64,000 nucleotides of DNA, taken from assembly GCA_028274465.1 (NCBI GenBank), contig CM051456.1, forward strand, positions 83,624,753 to 83,688,752. Direction: 5' to 3'. The stretch's first letter is position 1. Each line of letters opens with the position of its first letter. A program made the translations under genes and the position numbers. This DNA comes from Plantago ovata. Lineage: Eukaryota; Streptophyta; Magnoliopsida; Lamiales; Plantaginaceae. Of this stretch, positions 51,767-62,703 are shown piece by piece. Below the pieces are notes generated by a model, which was not told the DNA's origin, did not search any database, and worked only from the letters and a program-made list of their open reading frames with translations.

Positions 51767-53018
51767 AACTCCCCAAACCGAACCTTTGCTTGTCCTCAAG
51801 CAACTAAGCTAGACTCTAATGCAAAAAACAATGCAAAACACGTAAAATGGAGTCTCATGCCAAATAAAATGAACTAATCTACTGAATCTATCCAAAAACA
51901 TATGAAAAAACCATATAAATCAAAGCATGAATATAGGTTGAAGAATACCTCGATTGACTTATACACATCCACATAAGCACTTATGTCAAGACAAGATAGT
52001 CTATCGTAACATTCTCTACCTGGACCTAGTCAGTGACGACGTAATGAAGCATGCTAAGATACGAATGTTTGTCCCGTGCCTATGAAACTGAGGACTTACT
52101 GTTGTTTACCAAGTTTAAGACTTTCCCTCAAAGAGGTCGAACCAGTACTGGCTCTCATCAAACGAAGGAGGGTTCCCTATAAAAGATAACACTCCCCTAT
52201 TCTACCCATCTCTCAAGCAAAGTCTTAAGCTATTCACCACTTCCTGAACGGCAGGACGAGGGTTGTCTAGAACAGATAACACTAAAAAACAAAAGTTAAA
52301 AAATAGAAAATTACAACACGATTACGAACATTACAAGAATTGGAAAATGAGACACAACACTTTGCTAAACTGCTATTTGGCTTTCTTTTTTTGGACCCTT
52401 CCTTGCTTTTTTTTTTTTGGGATCTTTTCTCTTTTTTCTTTTTTTTTCTTTCCAGTTTCTTTTTTTCTTTCTTCTTTTTGTCTGGAATTTTTTTCTTTTT
52501 TTTTTCGATTTTTTTTTTTAGCCAGCAGTAGCATAACAAAAAGAGAGAAAATGACTCACACGACTTCCCCAAACCTATTCGAAAGAATAGGTTGGAGTAC
52601 AAAATTTACGGAAAAAGAAAAATAAACTCACGATACGGAAATGAAAATCGAAAAACAAGTCTATGATGGTGCAACCCCCTCCCCAAACCTATTCGGAAGA
52701 ATAGGTTATAAACAAAGGATCACAAAACCTCACACTACCTCCTTCCAAGGCATTTAGCAATCTCAAAGCATGGTGAAGACTTGTTGCCTCTTAGGTTCAT
52801 AATTACTCGGGAAACCAACCATAAGACCCTAACATGCATCATCCTATTATAAAGGCCTTCGTGAACCGCAGTAGAGAAAACACCACTAGGTGATGTCGAG
52901 ACTACCAAGCTTAACTAAGTACAATACATAACATCATGGATCACATCCCATCCCCCTCATGAAACTTAAACTAGTCCCTAGCAAAAGAGAATGAGTAAAT
53001 AAAAAGTGATACTAGATG
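51767..53018 (-). other. Athila 3' region, A3 copy 1
   Basis: Non-coding. It contains the inverted equivalents of the A1 hairpin/decamer pair (52566-52590 and 52680-52706) and a pyrimidine-rich tract at about 52382-52518 (purine-rich on the element strand). It lacks ~260 bp present in copy 3 (about 58770-59030). The same description applies to copy 2 at 54690-55936. Confidence 0.65.
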
Positions 53019-53818
53019 TTACCGAACGGTTTGGCCTCGGTCGACTGAGTATTCAAGAATGGACTCAAGAGTACCTCCCCACGGTGGCCGCCATTCTCTT
53101 GGTCCGATGTAGCAAAGAGACCTAGGAAGCTTCAAAGATCTCACCCCGGTGAATGGACTGATTTTCTTTGTAGGCATATCCAATAAGGACTTCATCAATA
53201 GGAGGACATTCACTTTGACTTCATCGAGGTGCTTGTTTAGTGGTGGCTCATGTGTATCTTGCTTGTCAAGATTTCCACCTCGGAGGAGTAGATTCACTTC
53301 TTTGTACTTAAGAACCTCAGTAGTAACGGAAGGAAGTGGCTTCGGATTGATGCGAATGTCTGCGAGTAAAGAAACAGGGGAGCAGGGGTCATCCAGCTCA
53401 CTGGTCATGGGAGGCGGTTCTCCCCCCATGCTGGGCGACTCGCCCCCCACCTCCAGGGGGTGTCGCCTTCCAATCCTTTCTCCTCTTCAAGTTCTCGAAC
53501 CTCTTCTACTTCAGCACAATTCAACAAGATGAATTCTTCCTTAAGATTCTCAGTTACTTCAACTTATTCAACGACTTTTGCAATACGAAGGTCATCTTCA
53601 ACTTGCTCGGCATGTGCAATTTCATTTTCCTCACTGAGTTCTTCGACTTCAAAATACTCCTCGGATGAGCTTCCTGCTTCACCTCGATCTACTTCCTTTG
53701 CGGTGATGTGAATTGGTATGACCTCATCGGATTTTGTTGAACCTCTGGCGTACTTACGGAGGACTTCTTCTGCCTCATCGACCGTACATTCTCCCATACC
53801 GCCGCTCAACTGATCCAC
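53019..53818 (-). pseudogene. A3 gag C-terminal copy 1
   Basis: This is a duplicate of 59115-59915. Its 5' end is joined to a truncated LTR, so it has no start. A stop (VVE then TAA, near 53565) and a 1-nt loss in a G run near 53455 break it. It keeps GAG at the codon that is TAG in the full-length gag. Confidence 0.75.
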
Positions 53819-53859
53819 TCTAAGTCGTTCCTCTTCACGAAGTCCACCAACGAAGCACC

Positions 53860-54689
53860 AAATAAAGCCATAACACGGAGTATAATACGCGATATAGCCA
53901 TTAGCATGATTATCAACCCTTCGCTAAGAATTCACATACTAACACCAACGATAAGTTTAGCTACTCATAGTTGTCATGCAATCAACAGAAATCATAGAAG
54001 AAAACATGTTGAAAGATCTATAAAAATAAGTAGAAAAATTGTAAGATACAATGTTACCGAAGGTTGTCAGTCTCCGAATAATCGCGATCTTACAAGCTCC
54101 AAACTGCTATGAAAAAGTTTCTCCTACGCTATGAACCCCAGAATAGGCTCTGGGAAGTTCCTAACTAAAACTACAGAGAAAGGTGAGAGAATAGGTCTGG
54201 AAAACTATGAATTTCGGAGAAAATCTGAGCAACTATATATAGGCCTCGAATTTGTGTGGGGCGAAGGGCCCCACACACCGGGCGATTCGCCTGGTGTGGG
54301 GCGATTCGCCCCACGTCCCGGGCGATTCGCCCGGAATTAAAATTCGCGGAATTCCGCGTTTTCGACGCGTTTTTGGATTTCTTCCCCTTTTCGGACTCGG
54401 TTTCTGACTTCTAGTGGCCTTCTAACCTCCAGATTCGACCCCTAGACTCCAAATCCTATCCGGAAACCTTCAGATACTCCAAATAGGCTTCTGGAAAACC
54501 AATTCCTTGTCAACTTCAATATAATTACCCGAAAATCCTCGTTTTTGAACCAAAACCTGTAAAATAAAAACTAAAGGGAAACGTGACACTATTCTAATAA
54601 AATGCACTAAAATATAGCTAAATTATCATAGAGGATAGCTAAAATAGGTGAAAAGGACTCGAATGAAAGTGTAAAATACACATTCATCA
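53860..54689 (-). repeat. Truncated internal LTR 1 of A3
   Basis: This is the first ~830 bp (element orientation) of the LTR, including stem-loop array (about 54254-54333) and TATA box, ending at CATTCATCA. Its other end is fused to gag sequence through a shared AAAT (53860-53863). Confidence 0.8.
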
Positions 54690-55936
54690 AACTCCCCAAA
54701 CCGAACCTTTGCTTGTCCTCAAGCAACTAAGCTAGACTCTAATGCAAAAAACAATGCAAAACACGTAAAATGGAGTCTCATGCCAAATAAAATGAACTAA
54801 TCTACTGAATCTATCCAAAAACATATGAAAAAACCATATAAATCAAAGCATGAATATAGGTTGAAGAATACCTCGATTGACTTATACACATCCACATAAG
54901 CACTTATGTCAAGACAAGATAGTCTATCGTAACATTCTCTACCTGGACCTAGTCAGTGACGACGTAATGAAGCATGCTAAGATACGAATGTTTGTCCCGT
55001 GCCTATGAAACTGAGGACTTACTGTTGTTTACCAAGTTTAAGACTTTCCCTCAAAGAGGTCGAACCAGTACTGGCTCTCATCAAACGAAGGAGAGTTCCC
55101 TATAAAAGATAACACTCCCCTATTCTACCCATCTCTCAAGCAAAGTCTTAAGCTATTCACCACTTCCTGAACGGCAGGACGAGGGTGGTCTAGAACAGAT
55201 AACACTAAAAAACAAAAGTTAAAAAATAGAAAATTACAACACGATTACGAACATTACAAGAATTGGAAAATGAGACACAACACTTGCTAAACTGCTATTT
55301 GGCTTTCTTTTTTTGGACCCTTCCTTGCTTTTTTTTTTTGGGATCTTTTCTCTTTTTTCTTTTTTTTCTTTCCAGTTTCTTTTTTTCTTTCTTCTTTTTG
55401 TCTGGAATTTTTTCTTTTTTTTTTCGATTTTTTTTTTAGCCAGCAGTAGCATAACAAAAAGAGAGAAAATGACTCACACGACTTCCCCAAACCTATTCGA
55501 AAGAATAGGTTGGAGTACAAAATTTACGGAAAAAGAAAAATAAACTCACGATACGGAAATGAAAATCGAAAAACAAGTCTATGATGGTGCAACCCCCTAC
55601 CCAAACCTATTCGGAAGAATAGGTTATAAACAAAGGATCACAAAACCTCACACTACCTCCTTCCAAGGCATTTAGCAATCTCAAAGCATGGTGAAGACTT
55701 GTTGCCTCTTAGGTTCATAATTACTCGGGAAACCAACCATAAGACCCTAACATGCATCATCCTATTATAAAGGCCTTCGTGAACCGCAGTAGAGAAAACA
55801 CCACTAGGTGATGTCGAGACTACCAAGCTTAACTAAGTACAATACATAACATCATGGTTCACATCCCATCCCCCTCATGAAACTTAAACTAGTCCCTAGC
55901 AAAAGAGAATGAGTAAATAAAAAGTGATACTAGATG

Positions 55937-56736
55937 TTACCGAACGGTTTGGCCTCGGTCGACTGAGTATTCAAGAATGGACTCAAGAGTACCTCCCCAC
56001 GGTGGCCGCCATTCTCTTGGTCCGATGTAGAAAAGAGACCTAGGAAGCTTCAAATATCTCACCCCGGTGAATGGACTGGTTTTCTTTGCAGGCATATCCA
56101 ATAAGGACTTCATCAATAGGAGGACATTCACTTTGACTTCATCGAGGTGCTTGTTTAGTGGTGGCTCATGTGTATCTTGCTTGTCAAGATTTCCACCTCG
56201 GAGGAGTAGATTCACTTCTTTGTACTTAAGAACCTCAGTAGTAACGGAAGGAAGTGGCTTCGGATTGATGCGAATGTCTGCGAGTAAAGAAACAGGGGAG
56301 CAGGGGTCATCCAGCTCACTGGTCATGGGAGGCGGTTCTCCCCCCATGCTGGGTGACTCGCCCCCCACCTCCAGGGGGCGTCGCCTTCCAATCCTTTCTC
56401 CTCTTCAAGTTCTCGAACCTCTTCTACTTCAGCACAATTCAACAAGATGAATTCTTCCTTAAGATGCTCAGTTACTTCAACTTATTCAACGACTTTTGCA
56501 ATACGAAGGTCATCTTCAACTTGCTCGGCATGTGCAATTTCATTTTCCTCACTGAGTTCTTCGACTTCAAAATACTCCTCGGATGAGCTTCCTGCTTCAC
56601 CTCGATCTACTTCCTTTGCGGTGATGTGAATTGGTATGACCTCATCGGATTTTGTTGAACCTCTGGCGTACTTACGGAGGACTTCTTCTGCCTCATCGAC
56701 CGTACATTCTCCCATACCGCCGCTCAACTGATCCAC
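55937..56736 (-). pseudogene. A3 gag C-terminal copy 2
   Basis: This is nearly identical to 53019-53818 (offset 2,918 bp) and shares its premature stop, so it was duplicated after that mutation. Confidence 0.75.
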
Positions 56737-56777
56737 TCTAAGTCGTTCCTCTTCACGAAGTCCACCAACGAAGCACC

Positions 56778-57608
56778 AAATAAAGCCATAACACGGAGTA
56801 TAATACGCGATATAGCCATTAGCATGATTATCAACCCTTCGCTAAGAATTCACATACTAACACCAACGATAAGTTTAGCTACTCATAGTTGTCATGCAAT
56901 CAACAGAAATCATAGAAGAAAACATGTTGAAAGATCTATAAAAATAAGTAGAAAAACTGTAAGATACAATGTTACCGAAGGTTGTCAGTCTCCGAATAAT
57001 CGCGATCTTACAAGCTCCAAACTGCTATGAAAAAGTGTCTCCTAATCTATGAACCCCCAGAACAGGCTCTGGGAAGTTCCTACCTAAAACTACAGAGAAA
57101 GGTGAGAGAATAGGTCTGGAAAAGTATGAATTTCGGAGAAAAACTGAGCAACTATATATAGGCCTCGAATTTTTGTGGGGCGCTTCGCCCCACACACCGG
57201 GCGATTCGCCTGGTGTGGGGCGATTCGCCCCACGTCCCGGGCGATTCGCCCGGGAGTAAAATTCGTGGAATTCCGCGTTTTCGACGCGTTTTTGGATTTC
57301 TTCCCCTTTTCGGACTCGGTTTCTGACTTCTAGTGGCCTTCTAACCTCCAGATTCGACCCCTAGACTCCAAATCCTATCCAGAAACCTTCAGATACTCCA
57401 AATAGGCTTCTGGAACACCAGTTCCTTGTCAACTTCAATATAATTGCCCGGAAATCCTCGTTTTTCAACCAAAACCTGTAAAATAAAAACTAAAGGGAAA
57501 CGTGACACTATTCTAATAAAATGCACTAAAATATAGCTAAATTATCATAGAGGATAGCTAAAATAGGTGAAAAAGACTCGAATGAAAGTGTAAAATACAC
57601 ATTCATCA
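56778..57608 (-). repeat. Truncated internal LTR 2 of A3
   Basis: It has the same breakpoint and length as 53860-54689. In its array (57174-57254) one stem reads GTGGGGCGCTTCGCCCCAC, changed in the loop only. Confidence 0.8.
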
Positions 57609-59114
57609 AACTCCCCAAACCAAACCTTTGCTTGTCCTCAAGCAACTAAGCTAGACTCTAATGCAAAAAACAATGCAACACATAAAATGGAGTCTCATGC
57701 CAAATAAAATGAACTAATCCACTGAATCTATCAAAAAACATATGAAAAAACCATATAAATCAAAGCATGAATATAGGTTGAAGAATACCTCGATTGACTT
57801 ATACACATCCACATAAGCACTTATGTCAAGACAAGATAGTCTCTCGTAACATTCTCCACCTGGACCTAGTCAGTGACGACGTAAAGAAGCATGCTAAGAT
57901 ACGAATGTTTGTCCCGTGCCTATGAAACTGAGGACGTACTGATGTTTACCAAGTTTAAGACTTTCCCTCAAAGAGGTCGAACCAGTACTGGCTCTCATCA
58001 AACGAAGGAGGGTTCCCTATAAAATATAACACTCCCCTATTCTACCCATCTCTCAAGCAAAGTCTTAAGCTATTCACCACTTCCTGAATGGCAGGACGAG
58101 GGTGATCTGGAACAGATGACACTCAAAAACAAAAGTCAAAAAATAGAAAATTACAACATGATTACGAACATTACAAGAATTGGAAAATGAGACACAACAC
58201 TTTGCTAAACTGCTATTTGTCTTTCTTTTTTTGGACCCTTCCTTGCTTTTGTTTTTTTGGGGTCTTTTCTCTTTTTCCTTTTTTTTTTCTTTCCAGATTC
58301 TTTATTTCTTTCTTCTTTTTGTCTGGAATTTTTTTCTTTTTTTTTTCGATTTTTGTTTTTAGCCAGCAGTAGCATAACAAAAAGAGAGAAAATGACTCAC
58401 ACGACTTCCCCAAACCTATTCGAAAGAATAGGTTGGAGTACAAAATTTACGGAAAAAGAAAAATAAACTCACGATACGGAAATGAAAAACGAAAAACAAG
58501 TCTATGATGGTGCAACCCCCTCCCCAAACCTATTCGGAAGAATAGGTTATAAACAAAGGATCACACAACCTCACACTACCACCTTCCTAGGCATTTAGCA
58601 ATCTCAAAGCATGGTGAAGACTTGTTGCCTCTTAGGTTCATAATTACTCGGGAAACCAACCATAAGACCCTAACATGCATCATCCTATTATAAAGGCCTT
58701 CGTGAACCGCAGTAGAGAAAACACCACTAGGTGATGTCGAGACTACCAAGCTTAACTAAGTGCAATACATAAATGTGACAAGCCAAGCGAGAAAAACCTC
58801 AAACAAATTCATAGAGATGAAGCATATGATTAAAGGCATAGTAAGTTGATCTACCCAATAAAAAAGTTCCAAAAGTTCGGCAATAAACTCCATATAAAAC
58901 ATGCAAGATTATCCTAGGATGAATGTAGTGAATGCAACCTAAAAAATCTAAGAAAGCGGTAAACGTGCAAATGCAATTAAAAAAACAAGATACCATACTC
59001 AACATCACAAAGCCAAACAATACTTAACATCATGGTTCACATCCCATCCCCCTCATGAAACTTAAGCTAGTCCCTAGAAAAAGAGAATGACTAAATAAAA
59101 AGTGATACTAGATG
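57609..59114 (-). other. Athila 3' region, A3 copy 3 (undeleted form)
   Basis: Non-coding. It keeps the ~260-bp part missing from copies 1 and 2, which matches A1 at about 1410-1620 and A2 at about 20600-20810. It includes the pyrimidine-rich tract at about 58219-58360 and both hairpin/decamer units. Confidence 0.65.
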
Positions 59115-60446
59115 TTACCGAACGGTTTGGCCTCGGTCGGCTGAGTATTCAAGAATGGACTCAAGAGTACCTCCCCACGGTGGCCGCCATTCTCTTGGTC
59201 CGATGGAGCAAAGATACCTAGGAAGCTTCAAAGATCTCACCATGGTGAATGGACTAGTTTTCTTTGCAGGCATATCCAATAAGGACTTCATCAATAGGAG
59301 GACATTCACTTTGACTTCATCGAGGTGCTTGTTTAGTGGTGGCTCATGTGTATCTTGCTTGTCATGCTTTCCACCTCGGAGGAGTAGATTCACTTCTTTG
59401 TACTTAAGAACCTCAGTAGTAACGGAAGGAAGTGGCTTTGGATTGATGCGAATGTCTGCGAGTAAAGAAACAGGGGAGCAGGGGTCATCCAGCTCACGGG
59501 TCATGGGAGGCGGTTCTCCCCCCATGCTGGGCGACTCGCCCTCCACCTCCAGGGGGGCGTCGCCTTCCAATCCTTTCTCCTCTTCATGTTCTCGAACCTC
59601 TTCTAGTTCAGCACAATTCAACAAGCTGAATTCTTCCGTAAGATGCTCAGTTACTTCAACTTCTTCAACAACTTTTGCTATACGAATGTCATCTTCAACT
59701 TGCTCGGCATGTGCAATTTCATCTTCCTCACTGAGTTCTTCGGCTTCAAAATACTCCTCGGATGAGCTTCCTGCTTCACCTCGATCTACTTCCTTTGCGG
59801 TGATGTGAATTGGTATGACCTCATCGGATTGTGTTGAACCTCTGGCGTACTTACGGAGGACTTCTTCTGCCTCATCGACCATACATTCTCCCATACCGCC
59901 GCTCAACTGATCCACTCTAAGTCGTTCCTATTCACGAAGTCCACCAACGAAGCACCAAATCAACTCCCCATCTTCGAAACGGTGATGGGGGCACTCACGT
60001 TTATACATCTCAAAACGTTCGTAGGCGTCACAAAACTGCTCATACTCTCCTTGCTCGAAATATTGGATCCTGTCACGTAAGGCAATCGTCTCATGATAAG
60101 GCATGAACCGCGCCAAGAACTCCTCTACTACTTGGCCCCAAGTTTTCCGCGATCCTGGTTCTAACCTTGCAATCCAACGCCTCGGCTGATACCCAAGAGC
60201 AAAAGAAAATAGTTTCCTGCACATTTGGTCCTTAGTAAACCCTTCTGCTGGAATTCTTTCTATTTCCTCCTCATAGGATCGAATGAAACTCCATGGGTCC
60301 ATCCCTACTCCATCTTCGTACCTTGGTAAGTACCTCACCATGGACTCCGTCACCTCATACCTCCTTAACTCGTCTTCCGGGTATATGGATGATCCTCTCC
60401 TCACCTGCGAGAATTGGGGTGTCATGCGAGCGCGCATGGACATCAT
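59115..60446 (-). pseudogene. A3 gag (second gag type, one stop)
   Basis: The first in-frame ATG after an upstream stop is at 60446 (MMSMRARMTPQFSQVRRG). The capsid-like part contains MDPWSFIRSYEEEIERIP, RKTWGQVVEEFLARFMPY and MYKRECPHHRFEDGELIW and resembles a retrotransposon gag domain, but not the A1/A2 gag. A TAG at about 59928-59930 interrupts a long acidic C-terminal part (EAEELSEEDEIAHAEQVEDD) that ends in DRGQTVR. No zinc knuckle or protease is seen. CTTACTACAG just before the start looks like a splice acceptor, so a leader intron is possible. Confidence 0.7.
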
Positions 60447-60699
60447 ACCTGTATGTCTGTAGTAAGAGTAACTCAAAACAAAAAATTAGTTCTATTAGCG
60501 TAATCAAACACAATATAACCAAAAATGTCGAGAGCACAAACACGCAAGGTAACCAAGATCAGATTAGATGAATTTACTGAAGAAGATAGGACGAAAGAAA
60601 TAGGGCAAGAAAGTGAAATTTCCTGAGAGCAAACCAAGACCTGTTCTGGGGGTTGAATGCTGAAAATATAAACAAATTAAACAGAAAAAAGGAGTATAG

Positions 60700-60717
60700 T
60701 CCCCGGCAGCGGCCCCA
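60700..60717 (-). other. Primer binding site of A3 (tRNA-Asp-like)
   Basis: On the minus strand, TGGGGCCGCTGCCGGGGA differs at two positions from the tRNA-Asp site of A2. The 250 bp between it and gag show no gene. Confidence 0.7.
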
Positions 60718-60720
60718 ATT

Positions 60721-62031
60721 TGATGAACGCGGGATTGTCAGTTCCGGATCAATCAAATAAATTTGTTATTTAGCCAAAGGCAATTCACGACTACAACGAA
60801 AACCGTAGTGTAGCAGTAGAATGACCTCGAGTGTCGTTCTCTGAGGACTATAACTAGCTTTATCAAATTTAATTTAGAATATAAAAACAGCAGAGGGAAT
60901 AGCAAAGGTTTTTCTAACAGATAATGGAGATTGGTGATAGTATGGTCCTTCAAAGCATAACGGGTTAATAATCATGCGTAAATTTCTCGGTTTTGCATGG
61001 AGATCTTTGATCAATCAATTGTCCTGTTGTAATTATTAAACACTACGAAGATATAGATACTGACAGGTCTACACTATTGTCCAATTGTGTTTCGTAATTA
61101 TTCAATACTACAAAGATATAGATATGCATAGGTCGACGAGGGTCCAATTGTGCATAATAATTAATCAACATACGAAGATATAGGCGGCGCCTGATCAACG
61201 AAATAAAGCAATAACACAGAGTATAATGCACGATATAGCCATTAGCATGATTATCAACCCTTCGCTAAGAATTCACATACTACCACCAACGATAAGTTTA
61301 GCTACTCATAGTTGTCATGCAATCAACAAAAATCATAGAAGAAAACATGTTGAAAGATATATAAAAATAAGTAGAAAAACTGTAAGATACAATGTTACCG
61401 AAGGTTGTCAGTCTCCGAAGAATCGCGATATTACAAGCTCCAAACTGCTATGAAAAAGTGTCTCCTAAGCTATGAACCCCCAGAACAGGCTCTGGGAAGT
61501 ACCTACCTAAAACTACAGAGAAAGGTGAGAGAATAGGTCTGGAAAAGTATGAATTTCGGAGAAAAACTGAGCAACTATATATAGGCCTCGAATTTGTGTG
61601 GGGCGAAGGGCCCCACACACCGGGCGATTCGCCTGGTGTGGGGCGATTCGCCCCACGTCCCGGGCGATTCGCCCGGGAGTAACATTTGCGGAATTCCGCG
61701 TTTTCGACGCGTTTTAGGATTTCGTCCCCATTTCGGACTCGGTTTCTGACTTCTAGTGGCCTTCTAACCTCCAGATTCGACCCCTAGACTCCAAATCCTA
61801 TCCGGAAACCTTCAGATACTCCAAATAGGCTTCTGGAACACAAATTCCTTGTCAACTTCAATATAATTGCCCAGAAATCCTCGTTTTTCAACCAAAACCT
61901 GTAAAATAAAAACTAAAGGGAAACGTGACACTATTCTAATAAAATGCACTAAAATATAGCTAAATTATCATAGAGGATAGCTAAAATCGGTGAAAAAGAC
62001 TCGAATGAAAGTGTAAAATACACATTCATCA
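60721..62031 (-). repeat. 5' LTR of A3 (right end)
   Basis: The LTR is 1,311 bp with the array at 61596-61677 and the TATA box at about 61576-61585. On the plus strand it ends CATTCATCA, followed by the duplication CCTGC. Confidence 0.87.
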
Positions 62032-62102
62032 CCTGCATGTTAAGAAAATTTTTGAAATTCCGCTGCGTACCCTAGGGGTAACTCTGATCATATTTTCTTA
62101 CA
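62032..62102 (+). repeat. 3' LTR of C2, terminal part
   Basis: After the CCTGC duplication the LTR resumes with ATGTTAAGAAAATTTTTG and ends ATTTTCTTACA, as in the 5' LTR. With 48457-50457 this gives 2,067 bp. Confidence 0.8.
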
Positions 62103-62440
62103 CGTCGAAGGTACTTAAGAATGTTCTTTACATCAGTCCAGTGAGGTACTCCTGGATTCTGTTGGTGTCGACAAGTGACACTAAGCGCATATGCCACATC
62201 TGGCCTTGTGCAATTCATTGCATACATAATAGACCCTACTGCCGAAGCAGGGCACACGACTCATTGCCTTTCTTTCTTCATCAGTTTTAGGACTATCCTT
62301 AACTGATAGCACGATCCCATGCCTAGCTGGGAGAAAGCCTCTCTTTGAGTCGTCCATCTTATAACGCTTCAGTATTTTGTCGATGTAGGTGGACTGTGTC
62401 AATCCTAACATCCTCTTGGACCTATCTCTATAGATCTTTA
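62103..62440 (-). pseudogene. Inverted C2-family RT fragment
   Basis: The reverse complement matches 47574-47915 (KILKRYKMDDSKRGFLPARHG to ILKYLRR), with a frameshift near 62250. It lies directly between two C2-type LTR ends in opposite orientations, so the usual PBS-gag part is missing. It probably belongs to the minus-oriented, internally deleted copy C2'. Confidence 0.75.
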
Positions 62441-62703
62441 TGTAAGAAAATATGGTTAGAGTTACCCCTAGGCTACGCAGCGGAATTTAAAAAAATTTCT
62501 TAACATGCAGGTGAATTGATCATGCATATAACGTATATAATAAACACATTAATCAGAAGACTTACAATACTCCAAATGCAAGAATAGGTATTGAATCGAT
62601 ATGCCAATCGATGAAGTCTTCGTAATGGTCCGGTGAATCTTCTCCTTCGTCGAAGTCGAAGATATCTGCAATACTTTGATTATCTGCAAGACAATAAAAG
62701 TTA
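62441..62703 (-). repeat. Inverted C2-type LTR 3' tail (C2', right side)
   Basis: Starts TGTAAGAAAATATGG and is collinear with 4466-4730, including the CGATATGCCAATCGAT segment. It ends AAAGTTA, where a C1 LTR has inserted. Confidence 0.7.

Larger units (their letters stand above)
50458..62031 (-). mobile_element. Athila-like element A3 with internal amplification
   Basis: LTRs at 50458-51766 and 60721-62031 are flanked by CCTGC (50453-50457 and 62032-62036). Read on the minus strand it has a tRNA-Asp-like primer site, a gag unlike those of A1 and A2, and the shared Athila 3' region. A block of partial LTR, 3' region and gag C-terminus is present three times: 50938-53859, 53860-56777, and from 56778 into the single-copy gag near 59957. 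There is no protease, RT or integrase. Hand-estimated LTR divergence is about 3%. Confidence 0.85.

Noticed and set aside
59155..59808. 217-codon serine-rich plus-strand ORF and its copies at 53149 and 56067
   Set aside because: Antisense shadow of the acidic A3 gag tail; serine arises from complementing Glu/Asp codons.
50938..59957. Repeat array considered as CRISPR or satellite
   Set aside because: Units are 2.9 kb and made of LTR, 3' region and gag; no short repeat-spacer pattern exists.
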